From NCBI RefSeq assembly GCF_963676735.1, contig NZ_OY781464.1, positions 4,001,001-4,065,000 on the forward strand: 64,000 bases of DNA. The letters run 5' to 3'. A program made the position numbers and the translations under genes. This document shows positions 19,701 through 27,934 of this stretch, one piece after another. The notes beneath the pieces are model-generated. The model ran no database searches. It was not told where the DNA came from and worked only from the letters and a program-made list of their open reading frames with translations. This stretch comes from an uncultured Draconibacterium sp. (GTDB lineage: Bacteria > Bacteroidota > Bacteroidia > Bacteroidales > Prolixibacteraceae). Position 1 is the stretch's first letter; every line of letters begins with the position of its first letter.

Positions 19701-19823
19701 TAAATCGGGAAACAGGTCGACACCCAACTTATCGTAAGAAATGTAGCCGAGCAACAAAACGCCAAGCACAACCATTAAAACGGTAACCGGGTAATCGACT
19801 GAAAATTTTGTTAATTTCTTCAT
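16707..19823 (-). CDS. RND efflux permease
   Basis: 1038 residues, the normal RND length. The inner-membrane pump has 12 expected TM helices: TM1 after the start (FSVDYPVTVLMVVLGVLLLG), TM4 with the relay Asp in GAGMLVDNAIVVMENIF, and TM10 with GIAVNDSIILVDRIN. Two large periplasmic loops form the porter and docking domains. It exports substrates by proton antiport with the adaptor and TolC encoded just upstream. It is closely related in layout to the RND half of the next gene, so the pair may form a mixed trimer as MdtB/MdtC do. The 144-base gap to the fusion gene shows no terminator. Confidence 0.9.
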   Translation of the reverse strand: MKKLTKFSVDYPVTVLMVVLGVLLLGYISYDKLGVDLFPDLNSPRIFIEVTSGERPPEEMEQQFVENIEALAIRQSDVVQVTSSSRVGSAQITVEYAWNKDMDEAFLDLQKALNTLTQNSDIDELQITQHDPNTTPIMIIGLKHNEISDMNELRKVAENYIRNELVRLEGIADVELSGQEESEIIIETDVYRLDAQGLTMDEVATRIQNFNRNVSGGQITDLGTQYIVKGVSMLQTIEDFENLIVGYKAVQSTENSNNQAGVNMAPVYLKDVAAVSVGNKEPVNIVHINGERCLGLSIYKETKYNTVKSVEQVNEALVNIQKALPGYQLIGVTNQGRFISSAIGEVQETALLGILLAVVVLFVFLRRFGTTLIVSVAIPISIVATFNLMYFNHLTINIMTLGGLALGAGMLVDNAIVVMENIFRNHENGMSVKEAAINGTAQVGGAITASTITTIIVFLPIVYLHGASGELFKDQAWTVAFSLLSSLIVAIFLIPMMYHRFYRNRKAPLKSKSVKVGGYGRFLSKVLAVKWVVILVATVTIGASVLLVQQIGTEFMPKTQTRELTVNLKLQEGTKLRRTESTVRNLENILMDYLGDNLDKIYSQAGPSSSISGDENAVFEGENTAEIKVVLKEGATISTESIVKTMDKLTADIEGMEVTFSQEESALQSILGTDEAPVVVEVRGEELDEIERVINLVKEKMLSVDGLFNVQTSIEDGAPEVEIRVDRMRAGMYNINISDVISQIQDQLEGKNAGELERSGEMQDITIKVPEKGIDEINQLIITSSDQVFRLSEIADITYGVSPKEIFRRNQNRIGKVTAQLEDGIPLDHVATNIRQQTAGIELLPDYRILVTGEEEKRQESLTNLTFALLLSIVLVYMVLASQFESLIHPFTILLTIPLAVVGSILIFFALGKTFNIMAIIGVIMLVGIAVNDSIILVDRINQLIREGVDRKQAILQAGQQRIRPIIMTSLTTILALLPLTFGFGESASLRSPMALAVVGGLITSTLLTLIVIPCVYDVLDRVRVFFVKENKTVETAN

Positions 19824-19835
19824 AATATCAAGTTA

Positions 19836-19860
19836 GAAGCACGAAGCACGAAGCAGGAAG
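19836..19860. repeat. 7-bp tandem repeat (GAAGCAC x 3.5)
   Basis: GAAGCAC, GAAGCAC, GAAGCAG and GAAG follow one another in the 72-base gap between the adaptor and RND genes. Short repeats of this kind are frequently dispersed in Bacteroidota intergenic DNA. I see no regulatory meaning. Confidence 0.6.
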
Positions 19861-19895
19861 TTTTTTCTGACTTCCGGTTTCCAGCTCCCGACTTA

Positions 19896-20954
19896 TTATA
19901 AAATCACTTTCACTTTCGAATTATCGCGTAGTGTTTCAAAACCTTTAATAATCAAACGGTCGTTGGGGCTCAGCCCTTCCAGCACCTCAATCTCATCCTG
20001 GTTGGCAATGCCGGTAGTAATGCGTCGGTCGTCGGCAGCGCTGTTTCGTCCAACAATAAATACATATTTCCCGCGCGAACCTGTCAGAATCACATCTTTC
20101 GGAATAACAATGGCGCTATCTTTTTGGGCAGTAATTATATTGGCTTTAACAAACATTCCGGGACGCAGCTTTAATTGCGGATTATCAATTTCAAGTTTGC
20201 CTGAAAAGGTGCGTGTTTCATCGCTGATTACCGGCGACAATTCAGTAACACGTCCGGCAAGTGTATCTTCAGTAAGTGTGTAATTGGTAACTACCACTTC
20301 TTGTCCTGTTTCAACTTCCGACAGGTTTTTTTCAGGCAAATTAATTTCCACGTACATTTTTCTGTAGCTCATTAAACTTACCATACTTTGCCCGGCGGTA
20401 ACTTTAACTCCTTCGGTGTAGTATGGCAGTTCTACAATTACACCCGAAAAAGGTGCTACCACCTGCATTTTTGCCAACTGTATCTGAGCACTTTCATAAT
20501 TATTTTGCGCATTTATCATCGAAACTTCAGAATTTCGCATTTCGAGTAAGGTAACACCGCCCTTTTCGTACAACGATTTTTGTTTCTCGTATTCCTGTTG
20601 CGAAATTTCGAGGTTTAATTTTGTTGATTCCATAGATAAACCATTCAGGTACTCGGCATTTTCGAGTTTTACAATTACCTGCCCTTTTTCAACCCGATCG
20701 CCAAGTTGGAATTTACGCCCGGTTTTTGGATTAACCTGCAGGAAGTAATCGCCTTCAATTTCAGAGGTAAGCGCTGTTTCGTAGTGGGCTTTGGCCGTTC
20801 CGGTGGTGCCTACAAATTGCTGAATACTTTTACGTTTTATTGTTTCAACAGAAACCGGTACTGCCAACTCGGTTGATTCGGAACTGGTTTGATTATTACA
20901 CGAAATAACGGTAACAACAACACTCAACAAGAAAAGTAATTTTATATGTTTCAT
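19896..20954 (-). CDS. RND efflux periplasmic adaptor (membrane fusion lipoprotein)
   Basis: 352 residues. The N terminus is a lipoprotein signal with the Cys in TVISCNN near residue 20. Then follow the HlyD/AcrA-type parts: a lipoyl half-motif (GDRVEKGQVIVKLE), an alpha-helical hairpin (about 90-145), the second lipoyl half (APFSGVIVELPY) and beta-barrel and membrane-proximal domains (LRPGMFVKANI, IVIPKDVIL, LIIKGFETLRD). It bridges RND pump and TolC across the periplasm. Only one adaptor is encoded, so both RND proteins probably share it. Confidence 0.92.
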   Translation of the reverse strand: MKHIKLLFLLSVVVTVISCNNQTSSESTELAVPVSVETIKRKSIQQFVGTTGTAKAHYETALTSEIEGDYFLQVNPKTGRKFQLGDRVEKGQVIVKLENAEYLNGLSMESTKLNLEISQQEYEKQKSLYEKGGVTLLEMRNSEVSMINAQNNYESAQIQLAKMQVVAPFSGVIVELPYYTEGVKVTAGQSMVSLMSYRKMYVEINLPEKNLSEVETGQEVVVTNYTLTEDTLAGRVTELSPVISDETRTFSGKLEIDNPQLKLRPGMFVKANIITAQKDSAIVIPKDVILTGSRGKYVFIVGRNSAADDRRITTGIANQDEIEVLEGLSPNDRLIIKGFETLRDNSKVKVIL

Positions 20955-21056
20955 TTTGGTAAATTTTTCATCTGTTTTAAATCGTTTATAGCTTTGGTAG
21001 CTCCTGTAACCTGCATTGCTTGCTACATTTTGTTTATTGTTTGATAGCCCCTATGC

Positions 21057-22559
21057 TTATTCTTGGTCTTCATTGAGGTACAATTCTGAAGGAATAATTG
21101 CTTCATTTCTTTCAAAATCGTAAAGCGATTGTATTTTAAGGTTTAGTAGTTCTATTTTATAATTTATAAGTGCCTGACTGAGTGCCACTTTCTGTTCCGA
21201 CAGCTGGGTTTGAAACAGGTTAAGGTCCATACCGGTAAGGTCGCCATTTTCGTAGCGCTCGAGGTTAATCTCGTAAGTCAACTGGGCATTTCGCTCGTTT
21301 TGTTTGGCCAGTTCAATTTGGTTTAGCTGGTTCTGGATATTACGGTACACTTGTCTGATATCCACAACAATTTGTTTTCGCTCCTCATCGAGGTTAAGTT
21401 GTTGCGATTCGATACTCGCTTCGGCTGCAGCTATGCGCGCTTTTCGCTCGCCCCAGTCGAAAATAGGAATATTAAAGCTAATGCCTACCGACGGGCTTTT
21501 AGTTGGGTTTTCGTAGATTTTATTTAAATCACCATTATCACCTGTTATCCCGAAACGCAGGTTCATATCTCCCCTGAACTCGTTTTGAGCCTTGGTTCTA
21601 ATCAGGTCAAACTGGCTGGTTTCCACATCAATTTCGCGTTGGCGAAGTTCCATTCTCGAGCTTAATCCATTTTCGATAGCTTTCTCCAGATTAACAGGAA
21701 CCGGGTTTACACTAACATCGGCCAAAATCATAATATCTTCAAACAAATCCATACCGAGGTATAGTTTCAGTTGGTCTTTTGCATTTTCAAAAGTTACTTC
21801 GCTGTTTTGCAGGCCCGATTTTGCAGTTGCCAGGTTCAGTTCTGCCTGGTATTCTTCCTCGCGGGCTGCCAGTCCGGCTTCTACTTTATTTTTAATTATA
21901 TCGTAACTTTTTTGGGTGTTGGCCAATTCTTCTTTTGCAATGTTTAAATTCATTTGCGCCATGTACACATTGTAAAAGAACTCAGTAACATTGCGCTCCA
22001 GATTAAGGCGCTGCATGGCGTAACCTATTTTTGCATTTTCAAGACTCAGTTCCAGTTCCTTCAGTTCCAGCTTCAGGGTATTGTAGGTAAACAAAGGCTG
22101 GTTTAAGTTCAAATAAAGGTTGTTGAAAAAAACTTCACTTTCGGTTTCAATTGAACTGGTGGTTGAGTTGCTGCTCGACCATCCGAACTGGTTGGTTAGC
22201 GAAATGGTTCCATCGGTTATTAAAATGGGCTGCGAAACGGTGAAAAGGGTGCTGGTTTCGAAGTTTTCGTTGGTATACCATTCTGAAACACGAGTATCGA
22301 ACCGGCGCTGGTTGCTGTAGTTAATGGGGTCGACCTGAAGCGAAAAACGCGATTTTAATGCCGCGCGCTGGGCTTCAAGGTTTTTCTCAAATCGTTCAAG
22401 ATTTAGCGACGATAACTTTAAATCGGGGCTACCCGTTTCGGCTATACTCAGTGCGCGGTCGAGGGTTAATGCTTCCTGTGCCTGAGCAGCAAAAGTAAGA
22501 AGTGCCCCAAAAACAATGGCACCGGTTATCTTTTGCAAGCGTTTAATTTTTGTTTTCAT
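21057..22559 (-). CDS. TolC-like outer-membrane efflux protein
   Basis: 500 residues with a signal peptide ending near AQAQ at residue 28. It carries two repeats of the outer-membrane efflux protein fold rich in long coiled-coil helices (for example the region LANTQKSYDIIKNKVEAGLA and later QIELAKQNERNAQLTYEINL). GDLTGMDLNLFQTQ near the C terminus is the typical second-repeat turn. It forms the outer-membrane duct for the pumps downstream. The start is 19 bases after the stop of the ABC-2/peptidase-like gene. Confidence 0.92.
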   Translation of the reverse strand: MKTKIKRLQKITGAIVFGALLTFAAQAQEALTLDRALSIAETGSPDLKLSSLNLERFEKNLEAQRAALKSRFSLQVDPINYSNQRRFDTRVSEWYTNENFETSTLFTVSQPILITDGTISLTNQFGWSSSNSTTSSIETESEVFFNNLYLNLNQPLFTYNTLKLELKELELSLENAKIGYAMQRLNLERNVTEFFYNVYMAQMNLNIAKEELANTQKSYDIIKNKVEAGLAAREEEYQAELNLATAKSGLQNSEVTFENAKDQLKLYLGMDLFEDIMILADVSVNPVPVNLEKAIENGLSSRMELRQREIDVETSQFDLIRTKAQNEFRGDMNLRFGITGDNGDLNKIYENPTKSPSVGISFNIPIFDWGERKARIAAAEASIESQQLNLDEERKQIVVDIRQVYRNIQNQLNQIELAKQNERNAQLTYEINLERYENGDLTGMDLNLFQTQLSEQKVALSQALINYKIELLNLKIQSLYDFERNEAIIPSELYLNEDQE

Positions 22560-22578
22560 TATTTTATGTTGATTTATT

Positions 22579-25500
22579 TTATAATTCTACAATTTTTACG
22601 GCATCGGCAAATATCATGCGCAGCTCGCTTTTATTGGTCAGTTCAATAACTGCTTTTTCCGAAGAGAAATAATACGAGCCCAGGTGGTTCCACCCGGTTT
22701 CTGCACTTTGCGATTCAAGAAAAGCTTCTTCAGCTCCATCGTCGCCATGTATTATAAAGTTATAACTTCCTTTTTCTTCCTGTCGGTTACGGCCAAAGCC
22801 ACGCGATTTGTAGAAGTGATAATACACGTCATAGTAACCTGCTTTTTTAACCGGAACATTCCAACGGGCTACCTGGTCGCCGTTGCCTCCTTTAATGTAA
22901 TGTGCCGAGCGCACATATTCTCCATAAAATTCGTCGTTGGTTGTAGCTGTCCAGCTAATTGGTGGGCGCCACCAGTTAATGCCGGCATACTTTTGTTTGG
23001 TTTCCTCTTCTTTTACAATTAATTTCTCGAGCAGGCTTACCTGTTCGTTTATTGTTATTTCAAATGCAGGATCCTCGTTATCAACAATCTGCTCGTGTGG
23101 CAATTTGGTTTGCACCGGTGTTGCACTAATGCGTTCGCCTTCCCAGGGTTTTGCTTTTAAATCTTCTTCCACATCGCGGAAAAACTCCATAAAAGTCTGC
23201 GGAATGTTTTTGGAAGTAAGTGAATTCAGGATAACCATTCGCGGACTGCCATCAAATAAATAGCTCAACTCTTTTGTCTGATGGGCTTCCAGGCTAATTA
23301 GCTTGTTTATCATATCTTCCGATCCCATTCCGCGGCCAAAACCACCTCTGCCGCCGCCACCTCCAAGCCTGAAGGTAAGTTTTACCAAACCATCAACGTC
23401 AGAGAAATTGGTAATTTTTAAGGAGATCATTGTCTTCATGGCATCACCCGATTTTACTTTCACGCCTTTTATTGGCGACACCAGGTAACCGGGTAGGTCT
23501 TTAGCCTTAAACCAGCTATTCATCATGGGTTCCAGCTCAATCCCAAACTGTGCTTTAATCTGCTCATCAAAATCTTCAAAAGAAATATTCAGGTATTTAT
23601 TTTCATCCAAAACCGAACGCAAAAAATCTTCAAATTCATTTTCTCCAGCTTCCAGTTTTATGGTCGAAAACAGCACATCTCCTTTTAGCTTAATTACATC
23701 ATTAACAATTTCTTTTTGGTCGGGGTCGGCCAGAATTTCTTCAAATGAATAATCCTGTAATGCAATATTTGCCACAATTTCCGGACTTTCGCCATTCATG
23801 TTACTCATAAAAACAGAGCGCATATCGGTACTCTGGCTTTTTAAATAAGCCTCAAATACCCGGTTGGTTATAGGCCAGCTGTTGGAGTGAATATTGTTTT
23901 GAAAGTTATACAACCACGGAAAAATAAAATATGGATTATCGTATTGTTCCATACTCATTTGTCCACGCGACCATTGACGATCAGTCTCTTTTTCTTCGAT
24001 AAATTTATTTATAAATTCCCCTATCGTCCTTAGTTCCTTATCCTGATCAGTCATATCCGAGTCGCCTCCGCGGCCTCGTCTTCTTCCTACCCGTTCTTTC
24101 TGTTTTTCAAAATCGGCTTCGCGCAACAAAAAGCCTTTTTCCTGAAGAAATACCTGGCCGGGTTGAATCACCTCTTGTACCGAAGTCCACATGCGCTGGT
24201 AGGTTTTAAATTGGGCAGGAACCTCGACCAGTGCTACATTATTTGCGTTATATTCCAGGTTGTACACGCGCTTAAAGTCTTCAAATCGTTCAGAGAAAAT
24301 GGCGGCCAGCGTATCTTTTGATTCGGGAAAAACATCATTAAAGTAATCGTGTCCTTCAATATGCCACAATCCAAATTCAAATTCGTTATGTGCCAGCGTT
24401 TTTAGCTCGTACTTTCCGATAGCCAACGATAACTGGGTGAGCGGTGTTGCGGGCTCAAAAGTAAATTGCCCGGCTTTGGTTTCGCTAATAGCCCCCTGAG
24501 AAACAGGCTGCAATCCGGGCATGGTATTAACAGTTAATTTGTAATGAACAAACTGCGGCTTATACCAGCTAACATCTTCGTTGCTATAGGTAACACCCGT
24601 TTTGGGATACCAGTTGGCCTCACGTGTTAGCAAAACATAATCGGGACGAACAAATGCATAGCGTTTATCAACATTCAATACAAACTTTCCGTATTTCTCC
24701 AGGCGTATTTCCTCCTCAATATCAAGATAACAATATGCCTCGTCGATTGTGCCGGCATAAGTAAATGCTACTTTTGCGGTATCTTTTGGCTGCAAATTAA
24801 CCTGGTTCGAAACAATTATTAAATGATTTTTTCGCTCGAAAGTAACTGCTTTTCCATTCAATTTCAGCTCGTTAAGCTGTAATCCTGCATTTAAACTAAA
24901 AATAAGTTTATCAAGAGCCTGATTTTGGTTATTTACAATAGTTAATTCCGAATTTACCTCGAGCAAATTACCATTATGATTTAAAACAATATGATTTGCA
25001 CTAACATCGGCTATGGGTTGTTTAACGTAAGTGTTGTTAAGCTCGATGATTTCCTTACGCAACGCCTCGGTTTGTTTAAACCCGTTTATATGGTCGAAGG
25101 CGAGATATCCGGCTCCGCCAATAAAAATAACACTAAAAAACAACGACACATAAGTCATTGGTACCGACTGCGGCAAACGTTTTAGCAGAAAAATGGTAAG
25201 AAAAATAAAACCCGATCCCAGGCCAAAATAGATTCCCCGGTGGATTAATATCACTTTAAGATTGCCAAAACCAACAATATCGCTGCTTAGCATCGGAATA
25301 TTAAAGGCCATGTAATCGAAAATATAATAGTACTTAGCCTGCAACAAAAACAACGTGATGCCGATGTACCCCAACACCAGAACAAATGTAATGGCCTGGT
25401 TGCGTATTACGCTCATCAGCAAAAACGACAACCCCATAATAAAAACAAGTGTTGGTATACTTATTAACACCAGATAAACGGCATACGAAATCCAATCGAT

Positions 25501-25923
25501 TGCGGTGCCCTTAGCCAATGAATTAAAAACAAGCGCCAGAATAACTACGGCAACATTCAGAATCATAAAAACCTGCATGTTACCGAGTGTTTTGCCAATA
25601 ACATATTCGCCATTGGTCATCGAGCGCATATAAATTACCTCTGTGGTATCCAGCTTTTTATCGCGTTTTAAAAAGTCGGAAGCCAAAAAAACAGCAATAA
25701 CGGCCTGGGCAACGTTTAAAATAAGCAGGTTGAAATAAGGTATTGCACTTGGAATGGCTCGGATAGCCCAGCCTTCGTCGCCACCACCTTCTATTACAAG
25801 TCCGAAGTTCATGCCAAACAGAACGAACAACGACAGCACACTAAAAATGCGAAAGAACCAGCTACGAAACAGTGTTTTCCGTTCGTATTTTGCTATTGAA
25901 AATATATTATGTAACGAAATCAT
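22579..25923 (-). CDS. ABC-2 permease fused to an inactive M1-peptidase-like and a golvesin-like domain
   Basis: 1114 residues. Residues 1-290 are an ABC-2 permease with about seven TM helices (for example SWFFRIFSVLSLFVLFG and the last near LFFSVIFIGGAGYLAF). Residues 290-870 resemble the M1 aminopeptidase fold, as in the ABC-transporter/M1 fusions common in Bacteroidota. No HExxH zinc motif is present anywhere, so catalysis is unlikely. A Gly-rich segment (GGGGGRGGFGRG) lies near 860. Residues 943-1114 look like a golvesin/Xly carbohydrate-binding-like domain (EDPAFEI at its start, AGYYDVYYHF, and the closing MIFADAVKIV). Its ATPase partner is the gene ten bases upstream. The role could be gripping or sensing an extracytoplasmic ligand. 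Confidence 0.82.
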   Translation of the reverse strand: MISLHNIFSIAKYERKTLFRSWFFRIFSVLSLFVLFGMNFGLVIEGGGDEGWAIRAIPSAIPYFNLLILNVAQAVIAVFLASDFLKRDKKLDTTEVIYMRSMTNGEYVIGKTLGNMQVFMILNVAVVILALVFNSLAKGTAIDWISYAVYLVLISIPTLVFIMGLSFLLMSVIRNQAITFVLVLGYIGITLFLLQAKYYYIFDYMAFNIPMLSSDIVGFGNLKVILIHRGIYFGLGSGFIFLTIFLLKRLPQSVPMTYVSLFFSVIFIGGAGYLAFDHINGFKQTEALRKEIIELNNTYVKQPIADVSANHIVLNHNGNLLEVNSELTIVNNQNQALDKLIFSLNAGLQLNELKLNGKAVTFERKNHLIIVSNQVNLQPKDTAKVAFTYAGTIDEAYCYLDIEEEIRLEKYGKFVLNVDKRYAFVRPDYVLLTREANWYPKTGVTYSNEDVSWYKPQFVHYKLTVNTMPGLQPVSQGAISETKAGQFTFEPATPLTQLSLAIGKYELKTLAHNEFEFGLWHIEGHDYFNDVFPESKDTLAAIFSERFEDFKRVYNLEYNANNVALVEVPAQFKTYQRMWTSVQEVIQPGQVFLQEKGFLLREADFEKQKERVGRRRGRGGDSDMTDQDKELRTIGEFINKFIEEKETDRQWSRGQMSMEQYDNPYFIFPWLYNFQNNIHSNSWPITNRVFEAYLKSQSTDMRSVFMSNMNGESPEIVANIALQDYSFEEILADPDQKEIVNDVIKLKGDVLFSTIKLEAGENEFEDFLRSVLDENKYLNISFEDFDEQIKAQFGIELEPMMNSWFKAKDLPGYLVSPIKGVKVKSGDAMKTMISLKITNFSDVDGLVKLTFRLGGGGGRGGFGRGMGSEDMINKLISLEAHQTKELSYLFDGSPRMVILNSLTSKNIPQTFMEFFRDVEEDLKAKPWEGERISATPVQTKLPHEQIVDNEDPAFEITINEQVSLLEKLIVKEEETKQKYAGINWWRPPISWTATTNDEFYGEYVRSAHYIKGGNGDQVARWNVPVKKAGYYDVYYHFYKSRGFGRNRQEEKGSYNFIIHGDDGAEEAFLESQSAETGWNHLGSYYFSSEKAVIELTNKSELRMIFADAVKIVEL

Positions 25924-25933
25924 TTTTTTCGAT

Positions 25934-26827
25934 TTATGCGTTTGACCACTGGTTTAGTTTGTTTTCCATAAAGTGTACGTAGGCATGTTCAAGATTGGGT
26001 TCTATTTGCCTGGCCTGGTAGCCGTTAATTTCGTTGGCAACTACCTGTACCTCCCAACCTCCGTCAATCGGGATGGTAGAAATAACGGGGAATTTTTCAT
26101 TAATCTCAAGGTATTCCCTTTCGGTGGCTTCTATTAACCAAACATGGCCTTTGGCTTCGCTAACCAATTGCTCGGGCGAGCCCGAAAAAGCCAGTTTCCC
26201 TTTGTTAAGCAAGGCCATATTGTCGCAGGTACTTGAAATATCGCCAACAATGTGGGTCGACAGGATAATAATTACATCGCGGGTACTTATGGAAGAAAGC
26301 AGGTTTCGAAAACGGATACGTTCTTCAGGATCGAGGCCGGTAGTTGGTTCATCAACAATTATAATCTGAGGATCATTTATCAAAGCCTGGGCAATACCTA
26401 AACGGCGCTTCATCCCTCCGGACAACTTATTGGCATTTCTATCGCGCGCCTCAAACAATCCTACTTCCTCCAGCATCTGATCAACGGCATTGCGTCGTAC
26501 AGCACTGTTTTTCATTCCCGACAAACGAGCGGTATAATCTAAAAACTCCGAGGTTTTTAATTTTGAAAAAAAACTAAAATCCTGCGGCAAATACCCCAGC
26601 ATAGAGCGAATTTGGCGACGATTTTTAGACAACTCGTAATCGTTATAATATACTTTCCCGCTGCTTGGCTTCATTAGTGTTACCAATATTCGCATGAGGG
26701 TAGATTTTCCGGCACCGTTGGGTCCCAGCAGCCCAAACATACCGTTTGGAATTTCAAGGTTTAAATTATTAACAGCATAGCTGCCTCCCTTGTAAATTTT
26801 GTTTAGATTTTCGATTTTAATATGCAC
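25934..26827 (-). CDS. ABC transporter ATP-binding protein, first gene of the export operon
   Basis: 297 residues, a complete nucleotide-binding domain: Walker A GPNGAGKST (35-43), Q-loop in LPQDFSF, signature LSGGMK (135-140), Walker B IIVDEPTTGLD with Asp159/Glu160, and H-loop His192, followed by a C-terminal extension. It pairs with the ABC-2/M1-like permease encoded ten bases downstream. It shares long stretches of pattern with the ATPase half of the RND-ABC fusion (EERIRFRNLL against RERIRFRNLL, and THIVGDISST against THIIEDISSS), pointing to duplication inside this operon. Confidence 0.92.
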   Translation of the reverse strand: MHIKIENLNKIYKGGSYAVNNLNLEIPNGMFGLLGPNGAGKSTLMRILVTLMKPSSGKVYYNDYELSKNRRQIRSMLGYLPQDFSFFSKLKTSEFLDYTARLSGMKNSAVRRNAVDQMLEEVGLFEARDRNANKLSGGMKRRLGIAQALINDPQIIIVDEPTTGLDPEERIRFRNLLSSISTRDVIIILSTHIVGDISSTCDNMALLNKGKLAFSGSPEQLVSEAKGHVWLIEATEREYLEINEKFPVISTIPIDGGWEVQVVANEINGYQARQIEPNLEHAYVHFMENKLNQWSNA

Positions 26828-27158
26828 AACGCAATAAAATTTTTTGAGAACAATGCTTTGGACTTTCGAAGCTTGAAATCGTTTAATATAGTAGGCTTAC
26901 TTTTATGCTTAAAATTACAGCCATTTCTTTAAACAAACACATTAAAAGTTTATAATTAGATAAACCAGGCCCTTTTTACGACCAACACCACTAGCGGTTC
27001 TTTAAAAAACTGCAACTGCGAAAACAGTAAATTAAAAAGTTAAAAACATAAAAAAGGCCTTGCCGCAGCAAAGCCTCTTTCTTAAAATATTTTTTGTTTT
27101 CTCTGTTTTTGTTTGCACACTTAATTGTTTTGAAGAAAAAAGTAGCACCTGACAATTA
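26828..27158. other. intergenic region upstream of the export operon
   Basis: 331 bases between the operon's first gene and the 3' end of the preceding minus-strand gene. It contains the terminator at 27056-27077. I could not pick a -7/-33 pair with confidence for the operon promoter, and no repeat or operator stands out. Confidence 0.6.
27056..27077 (-). terminator. terminator for the secreted-protein gene
   Basis: Read on the minus strand, AGGCTTTGC and GCAAGGCCT form a 9-bp stem (one T-G wobble) around TGCG, followed by six T. It lies about 80 bases after the stop of the gene at 27159-27740. Confidence 0.75.
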
Positions 27159-27740
27159 CTATAGCTGAGCTTTAAATTTATGATCTTTTATATTGTCGGT
27201 TAACACAACTTCGTAGGTACCTCTTGTTAATTTGCTAAAATCCAGTGCCTGATGTATGGTTAAATCGCGGCCCAGATTCATACCTTTAACATGCCTGCCA
27301 TTTCGGTATACATTTAAATAAACCGGTTTTAGCGATTGGTTTAAAAACGACACGTTCAATCGTTTTTCTTTAACACAAAAATAGGGTTCGAAACACCGTG
27401 TGGTTTCATCCACAACAACCTTTTTATCTTTCACACAAATTTTACGACTCACACTCTGGTTGCCATAATTAATGCAAACACAAAAATTGCCGTCTCCCAA
27501 TTTCGTCAGATCAAGTTCTTTTTTAAACTCTTTACAATGTTCGGTTTCTTTGTAATAAAGTATCTCCCCATTGGCATTGGTAATACTAACCAGCAAAGGA
27601 GCCTCAGTTGATGCCGTATAGGCAACCACAGCCGTGTTTTCTTCAACCTGTTCAACATTCATTTTTGGTAAATCGGTGGCATTTGCCATTGCTGCAATGC
27701 AAAATACCAGGGTTAAAACAACCCATGTTTTTGTTTTCAT
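27159..27740 (-). CDS. secreted Cys-containing protein, paralogue of the next gene
   Basis: 193 residues with a signal peptide ending near residue 22 (FCIAAMANA). The rest is predicted to be beta-rich, with two Ig-like halves: one around LLVSITNANGEILYYKE, one around LNVSFLNQSLKPVYLNVY, ending YEVVLTDN. Six Cys residues lie in pairs (HCKEF, NFCVCIN, KICVKD, RCFEPYFCVKE), suggesting disulfides or metal binding. The upstream neighbour has the same layout (PKMNV after the signal, GELVYYK, YEVVLSS) without the Cys. I do not recognise a named function; periplasmic or surface location is inferred from the signal peptide. Confidence 0.7.
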   Translation of the reverse strand: MKTKTWVVLTLVFCIAAMANATDLPKMNVEQVEENTAVVAYTASTEAPLLVSITNANGEILYYKETEHCKEFKKELDLTKLGDGNFCVCINYGNQSVSRKICVKDKKVVVDETTRCFEPYFCVKEKRLNVSFLNQSLKPVYLNVYRNGRHVKGMNLGRDLTIHQALDFSKLTRGTYEVVLTDNIKDHKFKAQL

Positions 27741-27880
27741 GACTTTTTATTTAATTGTTTTCTAATTAATTGACATGAAAATGGGTGCTTTCGTTACACT
27801 TTCAAGGTGGTTTATCGACGAAGAGATGAATACAGTAGACAAACAGAAAAAAAACAGCAATAAACAGCAAGACATAAAAA

Positions 27881-27910
27881 AAGGCCATCAGAATAATTTC
27901 TGACAGCCTT
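27881..27910 (-). terminator. terminator between the two paralogous genes
   Basis: On the minus strand AAGGC-TG-TCAGA pairs with TCTGA-TG-GCCTT around a short AT loop, followed by T-rich sequence. It sits 25 bases after the stop of the gene at 27935, so the paralogues are separate transcripts. Confidence 0.75.
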
Positions 27911-27934
27911 CCTAAACCAATAACATTTTCTAAC

